Assembly (NCBI GenBank): GCA_947359465.1 | Contig: OX375876.1 | Location: 67,152,998-67,216,997, forward strand | Direction of reading: 5' to 3' | DNA: 64,000 nt | Source of the DNA: Metellina segmentata | Taxonomy: Eukaryota > Arthropoda > Arachnida > Araneae > Tetragnathidae | In this document: positions 54,290 to 64,000 of the stretch, piece by piece | Position numbering within the stretch: position 1 is the stretch's first letter | How the letters are laid out: every line of letters begins with the position of its first letter | The notes under the pieces: generated by a model | Told to the model about the DNA's origin: nothing | Seen by the model: the letters and a program-made list of their open reading frames with translations, nothing else | The model's database searches: none | Program-made: the position numbers and the translations under genes

Positions 54290-54550
54290 GAGGCACATGG
54301 TCAGATACCCTTACTTACAGGAAGGGGATGGTTTGGTTTGGGTTGCTTTTAGGGTTTTATAGTGAAAGGGCATATTTGGCCGAGCGACGCCAAACACAAG
54401 ACAGGCAATGTCAGGTAATTTTTATAAAGAAAGGATGGAGAGCAAAAAGATCAATCGGGCTGGGGTTGTGATTCTCATGTATTGGACAGCAAAACTCATC
54501 GAAAATGTATAGACCACTAAGATACCACGGATTCGTGAAGCCCGTATATA
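54290..54550 (-). repeat. SINE family 2, minus strand
   Basis: On the minus strand CCTGTCTTGTGTTTGGCGTC and GCTCGGCCAAATATGCCC near 54420-54370 match the SINE 2 core (CTTGTGTTTGGTGCAGCTTG, GCCATATATAGCCC) at 61450. A decayed tRNA-like head with GGTATCTTAGTGGTCTA lies to the right near 54520. Confidence 0.65.
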
Positions 54551-54675
54551 CCTAAAGCAGATGTGCCTCCAGGGTCTGGGTAGAAGATGTATTTAAAATT
54601 TATGACATATTCTCCAGTGTTGCTCATATATAATTGGCCAATCAACAATTTTGGTGGGACAAAATTAGAAATTTC
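54551..54675. other. Short spacer before the satellite
   Basis: No recognisable feature. Confidence 0.5.
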
Positions 54676-55785
54676 TTATTGATTGAATGACATCAACCTT
54701 GGTGCAAATAGGTGCGAAAATACCTGCTCGAAGCAGGTGTATAAACATTCATCATTAAAAGATTTTGGAATGAGATATTTTCTTTTATTAGCAAAAATGT
54801 GGGGATAAGTGTTGTCTAAGTGTTCGGGATGAGTTAAAATGAATAATTAAAAAGAAAAAATAGTTTTTTGAAAACAATAGATGTACTGAGAAGCTTTATC
54901 TCACTTGTATTTTCTTAAGTACACACGTTAAAATTTTAAACTAAACTTAGTTATTGATTGAATGACATTAATCTTTGTGCAAATAGGTGTGAAAATACCT
55001 GCTCGAAGCAGGTGTATAAACATTCATCATTAAAAGATTTTGGAATGAGATATTTTCTTTTATTAGCAAAAATGTGGGGATAAGTGTTGTCTAAGTGTTC
55101 GGGATGAGTTAAAAGGAATAATTAAAAAGAAAAAATAGTTTTTTGAAAACAATAGATGTACTGAGAAGCTTCATCTTACTTGTATTTTCTTAAGTACACA
55201 CGTTAAAATTTTAAACTAAACTTAGTTATTGATTGAATGACATTAATCTTTGTGCAAATAGGTGTGAAAATACCTGCTCGAAGCAGGTGTATAAACATTC
55301 ATCATTAAAAGATTTTGGAATGAGATATTTTCTTTTATTAGCAAAAATGTGGGGATAAGTGTTGTCTAAGTGTTCGGGATGAGTTAAAAGGAATAATTAA
55401 AAAGAAAAAATAGTTTTTTGAAAACAATAGATGTACTGAGAAGCTTCATCTCACTTGTATTTTCTTAAGTACACACGTTAAAATTTTAAACTAAACTTAG
55501 TTATTGATTGAATGACATTAATCTTTGTGCAAATAGGTGTGAAAATACCTGCTCGAAGCAGGTGTATAAACATTCATCATTAAAAGATATTGGAATGAGA
55601 TATTTTCTGTTATTAGCAAAAAGGTGAAGGTGGGGATAAGAGTTGTCTAAATGTTCGGGATGAGTTAAAAGGAATATTTAAAAAGAAAGAACAGTTTTTT
55701 GAGAAAAATAGATGTACTAAGAAGCTTCATATTACTTGTATTTTCTCAAGTACACACGTTATTAAAATTTTAAACTAAACTTAGT
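54676..55785. repeat. 275-bp satellite, four tandem copies
   Basis: Units start with TTATTGATTGAATGACAT at 54676, 54951, 55226 and 55501. The internal anchor CCTGCTCGAAGCAGG occurs at 54723, 54998, 55273 and 55548, exactly 275 bp apart. Units 2 and 3 are almost identical; unit 1 differs at several bases and unit 4 has a small insertion (AAGGTGAAGGTGGGG) and more changes. Each unit carries the hairpin ACCTGCT-CGA-AGCAGGT. There is no coding capacity. Confidence 0.97.
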
Positions 55786-57214
55786 ACGAGGCTATGATAC
55801 CATATGGAAGTTAGTCTTGTTAAAAGATTACTTACTTTCAAGTTCAGATGGAATGCCTGATGAGAGAGAAGTCCATCTCCCGATAAAAATAATAAGTTAC
55901 TCAATAAGCAACGTATTTAACCAATCGTAGTTTCCCTGTTAACTTTATATCGGAAACTACCCACCACCTGTGGCAGAACTCACTCAACTTTCGGCTCAGT
56001 ATTCAAATGGTTTAAACTTTCGAGTCAACTTGTTTCGTATTTGAACGCGATACGTAATGCGATTACCCAGAAAGACATCAAAAGTTGAATCGGAAGAAAA
56101 CTCGCAACTGGTTCCAGACACCGTGTGAGGTTTGGGTTCTAAGTTCATAAGACCGGATGGGAAATTAATAATTCATGAATGGCAATACGAAGTGACAATG
56201 GTTGTCTTGGAAACCGTCGATGGCAGGGAGAGGAATGCGAGTCAGAGATGTCGCGATCAATGGAAGGACCCTCAGGTTTACAGAAACACGTTTCGGGGAA
56301 ACTGATCTTGTTTGTACACACATGTTCGGTTATTGTATGGTGGAAGTGCAGCCGCAACCGATGTGTGTTTAAAAGAGTTGAAAATTAGAAAAGCCGGAGG
56401 ATGCATCTGTTAGTGAGAGGAGGCTGAAATGCACCCTGGCAATCTTGGTTGAAGAAAGGAAATGGAAATTTAGTTTCGTGATTCTAGAAACAAATATCCA
56501 TATGAAATTGTTTAGTTGAAAAAATTCATGTGGAGATATATTTGGGAATGTTACTGTGACTTGGTTTGGAGTACAAGTAGTGGTTTGGTAAGAGTATGGT
56601 AAGACTTTGGTAAAGGAATGATGATGATAAACCTTAAAAAATGATGAAATTACTTACAAAAAAGATGTATACAACTTTATATGAATTATCATATGTGAAG
56701 ACATATGATGATTCTTTCTCTCTAAAAAGCCTTCTAAGCATATAATCTGTAAAAGCTAGAAAGCTTCTTTTTCTAAAAAGACCACCAGAAAACTAACTAT
56801 TCTCATAAAATCCTGCGCTTTTTGTATCAAATTTGGTTTCTAGAAATATGAATAGTTAAGAAAATCAAATAACAATCAAGGATACGTGTGATAAGTTTTT
56901 GAAAAATTATCCAAATGAAATTAAATTAAATGCCAATTTGAAATCATAGTTCCAAAGTACCCCCAGTCATTGAGGAAGGATGTGGCTTTGATAATATTTG
57001 TAATTGTTTTAATTAGAACATACCTTTTATTAAAAAGTCTTCAAACAGTGCAAGAATCTTGGATACATCAATCTGTATAGGTTTATGTGGGAAAATATCA
57101 AATTATCTTTACAGGTATATCATCAAACACTTGCAACTCCAAAAATTGCTTCGATCCTTCGGAGAACACTATGCTTAAAAAATTAAGTTTGAAAAAAATT
57201 TAACTTTTTCTTAA
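55786..57214. other. Unique DNA with a GC-richer patch at 55880-56480
   Basis: No repeat is recognised. The patch 55880-56480 is more balanced in composition and contains an RFX-like site at 56200-56215. Frames at 56145-56388 on both strands have no recognisable domain. It could be conserved non-coding DNA; this is inference. Confidence 0.35.
56200..56215. promoter_or_regulatory. RFX X-box-like imperfect palindrome
   Basis: GGTTGTCTTGGAAACC matches the RFX consensus GTTGYYATGGNAAC at all but one core position. Function is inferred from the motif only. Confidence 0.3.
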
Positions 57215-57665
57215 GGTATGGATGATTTTAGTATGCCTCACCAAACGTATAATGGACTTCTAAGCATAATAATATGAAATCAAAGAACGTTTACACACAT
57301 TTTTAAGCTTAATAATCCGATAATATTTATTTACCTATTCGTAACCACTTCGAAAGGGTAGATAAATCGTCTCGCTACCACTAAACGGTATATGAAATAT
57401 GAAATGAATATGAATATATAGAAACTGAAGTCTAATTAACTCTTAAATACTTATATACCTATCCTTATATCCTTCGAATAGGTAGAACACAAGACCTCCT
57501 TAAGGGAAAATATCAAATAGGAAGTGAATATGAAGAATATATAGTTACACATTAGGCTTAATATGCTTTGAATATTTATTTGAGTATCCTTAACCCCTTC
57601 AAAGATATTGACCGTAAGACATCCCACTACCCCTAAAAAGTTAAAATGAAAGTGAGAATTGTAAA
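57215..57665. repeat. Degenerate ~124-bp tandem repeat, at least three units
   Basis: Anchors are AACCACTTCGAAAGGGTAGA at 57343, TATCCTTCGAATAGGTAGAA at 57468 and AACCCCTTCAAAGATATTGA at 57592, each followed by A-rich text with GAAATGAATATGAATATATAG-like endings. A weaker fourth unit begins near 57220. It is non-coding. Confidence 0.8.
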
Positions 57666-57790
57666 GTTATACAGATTTCGACAACTTTATCTGACATTTT
57701 TACCACATATTAGAGTAAAAAATTATATTTTGCGGCTTTCCTGTGGAAGGAACTGTGAAGGCTCGTGAATCTAATCCAAGCACCATCTAG

Positions 57791-57953
<163 letters not shown>

Positions 57954-60890
57954 TGACTTACTCGTTTCAAACTACCTAAAACTTTTAAGTCTTATTCGTA
58001 AATTACTTTTGTTCTGGCATTTGATTCAAATTTCCTATAACTACGCTTTATAAATAGGCTCTAACACTTTAATGCGTATAAAACTGACTTTTTTTTTTCA
58101 CAAATTAATATGAAGACATTGACATTTCACCAACGAATGGTTTAATAAATTTATTCAAGAAAATATTCATCCAAAATCCATCTATTTAAAATCTAGGCAT
58201 TTATCCTTATGTTTAGATTGTAATAGCTTGCTTAAGCCCATATCGACTAGTAATTAAACCTATAATAAATATCGTGATTAATTTTGCATTAAATTAATTG
58301 ATTCAGAAATTTGAACTAGATTGGTTTGTAATTATACTTTTGACATGGTCACGTATGACAAACTCAACAGCGAGTAAATTACCACAATTACCGTAACTTT
58401 AATCTTGTGTCATTATGAACGATTTATATAATGATATCAATTAAGTAGATGGCATTTGAAGATGGGTTGTGTTAAACAACTTATACATATTTTATTAAAT
58501 ATGGAATCATTTCGGATGGTCGATTAAATAAAGTTATAGCGATCCTGTTTCGAAAAATTGTTTTCTAAATTCATGCTATTACCCAATGGCCTGGGCTGCA
58601 TAACAATCAACTAACATAATTTGAATATAATATTAGTAAACTTTTTCATAAATTAATTTAATGATACTGTTGTGAGATTTTCTGTTAGATATGGAAATAT
58701 TTATTTGTAGTACTATCTAGCTGAATTATCTTTTGCCTATCAGATGAAATATTTATAGAATTGTTGATCAACCATTTCTACTTTAATATACAATAGGATT
58801 AACGTTCCAAAAAATCGCTAAAATTATTTATTTTTCCATGGAAATGCTACCATACATGCAATAGTTCGTTAAATTAGGCGATAGATTAATCATTAAAACT
58901 GCATCTCCGCATTTGGCTTCTATAACTCAGAATGTATTCATCACTCGAAGCAGTTAAGAATTAGCGAAACAATTTATTAATCTGTTAGCTATTGTTATAA
59001 TTTTGAGTATGACAGCACCTTACTCTGGTGACTTTACTACCTTTCAAAAAATAAATTTCATTAAATTCAAGTAAAATACATATCCAGAGGGTTATTTATA
59101 AATTATTTATGTATTAATTATGCACCATATTACTTTCATTTGCTTCTAACCTATGCCCTTTCCTTACGTTTTATGCTGCATCTGCATAAAGATAAGGGCA
59201 ACTTAATAAGTGCTCATTGAAAAAGACAAACATTTATTCAGTTGAAGAAAATAAAAAGCTTAGTCGTCAGGTATACAAAGAGAAAGCTGATGTGTCTAAC
59301 ATTTATAAAAACATTGCTTGCATTTGCTTTTCCGATAGAGGAAAGAGAATAGCTTGAAGGTATCAGAACATGTTTTGCTATAGGTATTTAATGTGAATAG
59401 TTTCCCTTGTTGGGTTAAAGCAAAGGTCTTTTGCTTTGGAACACTCAAAGAGGTAATGGAGCCAAATTACTGGCTACAGTGAAACCAATGATGGATGAAT
59501 TGCGATTTTGGATTACAATGACATCGTAAATTCAAATAGTACAGAAACAGACACCTTAAATATTCTTTTGCAGGAATTTAGACAAATTTCACTAGAAATG
59601 AAACCGGGGATGCCAAGTCTTTTCGTGAAAATTGATTGAATAAAAAGTTAAGTTATGATGTGGATTGAATTCTCTTTGCTTTACATTTAATTTCGGTATG
59701 AATTATAACATGATTATATTGATTAATTTGCTCGAAATATAGTTTTGAGTGTTGTTGCTTCAGTGTCCAGGTGATTTGTATATCCAATTCTAGTCTCATA
59801 AGAGTCTAAACCAAATATTATTATTTGATTCTTACAGACATCTTTAGACCTATGACGAGCTATTATACTATTAGAGTTCCTATACATACACGTTCAACTG
59901 ACATACATTGGAACTACATGTAGAAACCTGATTAAGGTTTCAGCATAATATGATTGACAAAAGTAGATCATTAAGTTAAACGAAATGTTTATCAATGACC
60001 TAATTTCAACATACTAACATTGGACTAAGCCAGAATTGTTACATTAGTAAAAATGAATTAATTAACTCGTCTCTATTTGTCCCAGAGATTAAGATAAACC
60101 ACATATATTACTGTTTGTGGTAATCTGAACATATAGATTTATTTCATAATTTAACTTCAAATTCCCCATAGTGATTTTATACTTAACAAAATGTAGGCTG
60201 ACGTACCACTTCCAGTCTTCAGAAAGTTTGAGGTAACAAAATTTTTGAATAACAAAATTAGACTGATTTCTGAGTAATTTAAGATCTAACCCTTGGTTCA
60301 ACACTCTCTGGCTTCGAATACCGTCTGGGCATTGATGTTTATAATTGTTCGCTATCCCTTTTAATCCATATGATGAGGTCAAATTTTTTCTCGTCTATCA
60401 AAAAGTATATAACCTTAGAGAGACAAAACAATTCAAGCCTCAACTCCTTGTTGGAATACAAAAGGTTGGATTGGATTATAATACTGCTATAGAATACTGA
60501 ATACTGTTTCATCGGTGTTGCTTTCAGATTAATACCAAAAGTGGTAAATTCGTTACATGTCTTGACTTCATAACCACGAGAGGAAGAAAAAAGTCTTGTA
60601 TTTTCAAGAATAAGAGAAATAATGCCAAATTTGGAGTGTTTAAAATTCTGCGTATAGATAACTTATAACTCTGAATTTCTTTACTTTTGGTACTTGAAAA
60701 GTGGGGTTGATATGAATGACGGATAATAGTAGAACTATGAAGAGAGGGGATAGTAGAGATTTCCTAATAAATTCCTTCTCCCTATTGTTATCATCAGATT
60801 TTTCATTTTTTGTTATTGGGCTGAAATTGTTTTGTCATACATTGGACAACGTGTTCCGGGGTTTAAAGAAACTAATTAAAAGAACACATG
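57954..60890. other. Long AT-rich stretch, nothing recognised
   Basis: The 97-codon minus-strand frame at 60089-60382 and the 62-codon frame at 60716-60904 show no known domain. No repeat family is recognised. Confidence 0.55.
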
Positions 60891-60903
60891 ACGTGCCTAC
60901 ATA

Positions 60904-60918
60904 GGTTGCTTAGCAACC
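60904..60918. promoter_or_regulatory. RFX X-box palindrome
   Basis: GGTTGCTTAGCAACC is a perfect 15-bp palindrome around one base and matches the RFX X-box (GTTGCC-TAGCAACC) except for one base. It lies in a unique, somewhat GC-richer patch (60890-61130). X-boxes typically sit upstream of ciliary and sensory neuron genes. No adjacent gene is visible here. Confidence 0.45.
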
Positions 60919-61269
60919 ATAAAGCGATACTGCTGATCAAAGAGCCAGCTTAGCTCATTACAAAGACAGAGAATCAGTTGACTTCCGGCAAGTTCTTCTC
61001 TTCCTCTTTCGCCCACCTAACTAGTCTCCATAGAATGCCAAAGGGCACACTGGCGCACGGATTTAAAGAGTTCAGTATCTAATTTATCTCTTTTTAAATT
61101 TCAATCTTCAAAGTCTGCGGATGGCTTATATAGGCGTAGTTAATTAGAAGACAGTTGCATTGATTAAACACTGTAAATGAACATTGTTGAGTTTTCAGAC
61201 ACAACTAAGTAGCAGTGGATGCATTACATGTTCCAGAGTATTTGCATAAACCGTTAGGGAAAGAAACAG

Positions 61270-61576
61270 TCTAAAACTTAAGGATTGAGTGTTCTAAATT
61301 TTGTGACGAATTTGTGGGTTTGTGCACTGCGCTAGCAACCTGTGAGCTGTGGGTTGCGAAGGTTATATTTCCGTATATTACACTGAGTGTATTTTTGTCT
61401 TAATCGTTGTTAAAATTTCCCTTTTGTTTTGGCCATTATTTGGTAACACCTTGTGTTTGGTGCAGCTTGGCCATATATAGCCCTTGCGCCGTAAAAACAA
61501 TCCAACCTAAGTTTTATACCCCATTCCAAAAGGGCATTGCTAGATGTCTTCATACTTCCTTTCAATAAAACTTCCA
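61270..61576 (+). repeat. SINE family 2, forward copy
   Basis: The head region near 61320-61360 (CACTGCGCTAGCAACCTGTG, GTGGGTTGCGAAGG) is a decayed tRNA. The body includes ACCTTGTGTTTGGTGCAGCT, TGGCCATATATAGCCCTTGC, CGTAAAAACAATCCAACC and ends TTTCAATAAAACTTC. It is strongly similar to 62498-62668. Confidence 0.83.
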
Positions 61577-61599
61577 CAGAACTATTTTGTATCAATGCC

Positions 61600-61850
61600 A
61601 CATAACATATTATCTGTCAAAAAGAACGGTTTACTTTTTGGTTGAAGGGCGTGAAGGCCATATATGGTCAAGTGGCGTCGAAAACAAGACAACACTCCAA
61701 GTATTGCATATATATAAGAAAGTTTTACTGACCAAGGAGAGCGAAATAAACCCATCCAATCTGGAAAGAATCGATCCTAAACCACCTACAACTTGCGAGT
61801 TGCTAACGCAGAGAGTCTACCCACTGAGTCATGGAAGTTCGAAAAGAACG
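61600..61850 (-). repeat. SINE family 2 with tRNA head, minus strand
   Basis: On the minus strand from about 61840 the head reads CCATGACTCAGTGGGTAGAC (A box) then GTTTAGGATCGATTC (B-box-like). The body contains TTGTCTTGTTTTCGACGCCAC followed by TTGACCATATATGGCCTTCA. It lies tail to tail with the forward copy at 61270-61576. The 106-codon frame at 61587-61907 is a shadow of this SINE. Confidence 0.8.
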
Positions 61851-62497
61851 ATGTGCATTTATGAGAAATGGCAATCCCCAACAGAACGATGTATATTTCT
61901 TTTTTAGATCTTTTTCTTGTAATCCCTGAAGTACCTCTGCCTCCGATAAACTAACCTTGTTTACCATGATATGTAAGTTTGACTGTATTTTTATGTGAGA
62001 TGTCTCTCATAACTGGTTCAACCATAAATATTGTTTAAAATTAATCGTTGGTGGTTCTCTAATAAAATGAAGAACTACTTTGACTTTCTTTAAAGAGGGA
62101 AAAGAAAACTATAAGTATTCCATAATATAGACAACATTCTTGTTTGTTCTTCCTTGAAGATTCTACAATTCTTCCTGAGATATCACTGCATTCAAGAGTT
62201 AACAGCTTTTCAATTTTTATTTAATGTAAGAGTAAACATATTTAACCATCGAATGAACGATTTTGTAAAGAAAAAATCTATTGATCCCATAATAATTTAA
62301 CGAGTGGTAAATTTATAATGTTTGGCTTATCTTACTCCTTCAACAATATTTTAAAGTTGATGCTTAATGAAACGCAACGTTTTAACACCACGAAACCATA
62401 TTAAATAAAATAGCTGAAATTATATTATATTTAAATATTAAGATATATCGATATAAAAATTATATATAAAAATAATTTTACTCACATTAAGAACACA
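61851..62497. other. No supported feature
   Basis: AT-rich sequence, nothing recognised. Confidence 0.5.
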
Positions 62498-62668
62498 TTA
62501 AAATTTCCCTTTTGTTTTGGCCATTACTTTATAATACCTTGTGTTTGGTGCAGCTTGGCCATATATAGCCCTTGCGTCGTAAAAACAACCCAACCTTAGT
62601 TTTATGCCTATCTATTACAAAAAGGCATTGCTAGATGTCTTCATACTTCCTTTCAATAAAACTTCAAG
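62498..62668 (+). repeat. SINE family 2, truncated forward copy
   Basis: From TTAAAATTTCCCTTTTGTTT to TTTCAATAAAACTTC it matches 61411-61575 with only scattered differences. The tRNA head is absent, so it is 5'-truncated, as expected for a retroposed copy. An A-rich tail (TATGAAAAAAAAATAATAAG) follows. Confidence 0.9.
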
Positions 62669-62920
62669 TATGAAAAAAAAATAATAAGTATGGAAATAGA
62701 AATACACGTATATTCATAGACATATCCCTGACAATTATTTGAACCTGGTATACCTTTAAATCTATTTTGATCATCTATAACCTTAAAGTTTGCTTTTCCG
62801 CAAAACCTTTCCCACGTTGAGAGAGAGAAATGCGAAGTTCAGTGGCATTCACTCAGGTATTCCTTTAAAGTAGTTGCAGTGGCTGTTTCAGCTCTTCCCA
62901 CCTCTTTCCTCCTACTGCAG
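62669..62920. other. Unique sequence preceding the candidate exon
   Basis: It ends in a pyrimidine-rich tract, CTCTTCCCACCTCTTTCCTC followed by CTACTGCAG, which would serve as a strong splice acceptor. No other feature is seen. Confidence 0.35.
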
Positions 62921-62977
62921 GTGCATGCGGGTTCAACCACATCCAAGTGATACTTCAGAGATATTCGTGTATTGCAG
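62921..62977 (+). other. Candidate 57-bp internal exon
   Basis: A strong acceptor (pyrimidine tract then CTGCAG ending at 62920) and a consensus donor (CAG then GTGAGTAT at 62978) bracket 57 bp, a multiple of three. Two frames are open: CMRVQPHPSDTSEIFVYCR and ACGFNHIQVILQRYSCIA. No family is recognised and no partner exon is visible, so it could be a coding micro-exon, a 5' untranslated exon, or chance. It lies in unique, GC-richer sequence. Confidence 0.3.
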
Positions 62978-63654
62978 GTGAGTATACTAAGAGCAACAGA
63001 AAGGAGTATTTCAGATTTATTTTTATCATTGTTGGGGCTGCTCCTGCTAAATTATGTAGGAATAAGATCGATTTGTAGTAGGGAAGAGTAGGAGAAGTAG
63101 TATCACCTCTGTTCTTGAATATTTTATAGTCGGGGTTACTCGGTGAATTTATTTATAGCACGTCTCAGGGTAGTAAAAATCGAATAACGTGGGTTTAAAG
63201 GAGTTCATTCGTTTAATTAGGGCTCACATTAAGCGTAAACGCGTTTCCACAGTTGGTATATTTAGCTTGTATTCAGCATCCGTATTTATCGTTCGATGCT
63301 GGAGGTGATGAAAATGATTACAATTTATGAAATCAGAAATTACCTATGGCTATCGTTACACATGATTTTGCATATGGCAAACTTTTTCCCTGGAGAGCTA
63401 GACATCTTTCTGGAAAGGGATTTCCCCAATGTAATCCGCCTTCTCATCACAGCAAGAATATACCAGCTGAGCTGATATCAAACTGAAACCTTTAGCAGAC
63501 ACTTGATAATTTTCAAAGAAAGGGGACTATGAATAATAGTAGTACAACAAATCTACCCAATGACCTAGAACAACAGTAGGGAGTCAAATTTTTAATTATT
63601 GGTTAGTAATAAAAAATATTATCCGTAAATTTTATTTTTAATACTTTGTATGTA
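62978..63654. other. No supported feature
   Basis: Unique sequence with moderate GC around 63230-63480. No gene or repeat is recognised. Confidence 0.45.
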
Positions 63655-63970
63655 GGTAGTTGAATTAACGTCACACTGGAGAATTAAAACGAGCTATTGA
63701 CGATGGTTAATTGCCCGCTAATTGGTGTCTGAGATCAGTCCCGAAGACAAAGATCCGTGGACAACATTCCTAATTGTGAATCATGGTTTTATGACGGGAT
63801 AAACACCTGTGAGTTGAATTCCTACTCTCCTTATTTCCACACTTCGCTAACGTGAGGACATGTTAGGTCACCACAGATTTAACATATACCAGTCCCCACG
63901 GACACGACAATCTTCGGTTTGATTTAGTTTAGAACACTCTGATTATTAAATCGCTGCTCTTGCAACCGGT
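63655..63970 (-). repeat. SINE family 1, minus-strand copy at the window end
   Basis: The tail reads GTTGAATTAACGTCACACTG, then GAGCTATTGACGATGG, AAAGATCCGTGGACAACATT, TTATTTCCACACTTCGC, TAACGTGAGGACATGTTAGG and CAGATTTAACATATACCAG. A short insertion (GCCCGCTAATTGGTGTCTGA) interrupts the body. A decayed tRNA-like head lies at 63910-63970. Confidence 0.9.
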
Positions 63971-64000
63971 CCCCCTCTAATACTTTATATCACTGAAAAT

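Noticed and set aside
54676..55785. CRISPR-like array
   Set aside because: The repeat unit is the whole 275 bp with no variable spacers, and the genome is eukaryotic in character.

Overview
This window looks like gene-poor, intergenic or deep-intronic DNA from an arthropod nuclear genome. It is most likely a chelicerate, and I lean toward a spider. The evidence is a very AT-rich background, the absence of any bacterial-style gene packing, many decayed Tc1/mariner, hAT and piggyBac DNA transposons, several tRNA-derived SINE families, long (TA)n tracts and several complex tandem repeats. The lineage call rests on my familiarity with these repeat families and is inference. I found no intact host protein-coding gene, no rRNA, no functional tRNA gene and no CRISPR array. 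Nearly all long reading frames are chance openings or decayed transposase.

Layout. 1-5.5 kb holds a 20-bp minisatellite, a ~325-bp degenerate tandem repeat (2.16-3.2 kb) and a SINE fragment. 5.55-9.2 kb holds an internally deleted mariner, a dispersed repeat segment with a hairpin, and a non-autonomous element with GC-rich inverted ends. 12.8-13.9 kb holds a GC-richer block with a CRE-like palindrome, followed by a hAT MITE rich in CATCGATG with a perfect 8-bp target duplication. 20.9-23.8 kb holds a SINE with a clear tRNA head and a complex tandem array split by a deleted piggyBac element flanked by TTAA. 24.9-29.2 kb is a SINE, MITE and Tc1 graveyard. 30.8-32.0 kb is a near full-length but dead Tc1-like element inside a (TA)n tract. 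32.4-34.7 kb is a hAT-like transposon with unusually long composite inverted repeats, an 8-bp duplication and a paralogous empty site at 6.55 kb. 37-39 kb has a GC-richer block, a TTAA-flanked MITE and a 433-bp tandem repeat. 40.6 kb has a second deleted Tc1 sharing its deletion with the one at 27.4 kb. 44.5-48 kb holds SINEs of three families. 48.9 kb has a cysteine-rich C-terminal fragment of a transposon-type protein. 52.1-53.2 kb is a second CATCGATG element that still encodes a hAT dimerisation-domain remnant. 54.7-57.95 kb holds a 275-bp satellite of four copies, a 124-bp tandem repeat and a long (TA)n(GA)n tract. 60.9-64 kb has an RFX X-box palindrome, a SINE pair, a candidate small exon and a terminal SINE.

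The genes do not form a pathway. What can be read is transposition history: which elements inserted into which repeats, and which non-autonomous derivatives spread by using transposases encoded elsewhere. The most informative points are the filled and empty site pair of the long-TIR element, the shared deletion of two Tc1 copies, and the link between CATCGATG MITEs and a hAT transposase remnant. No previously undescribed multi-gene system could be supported.
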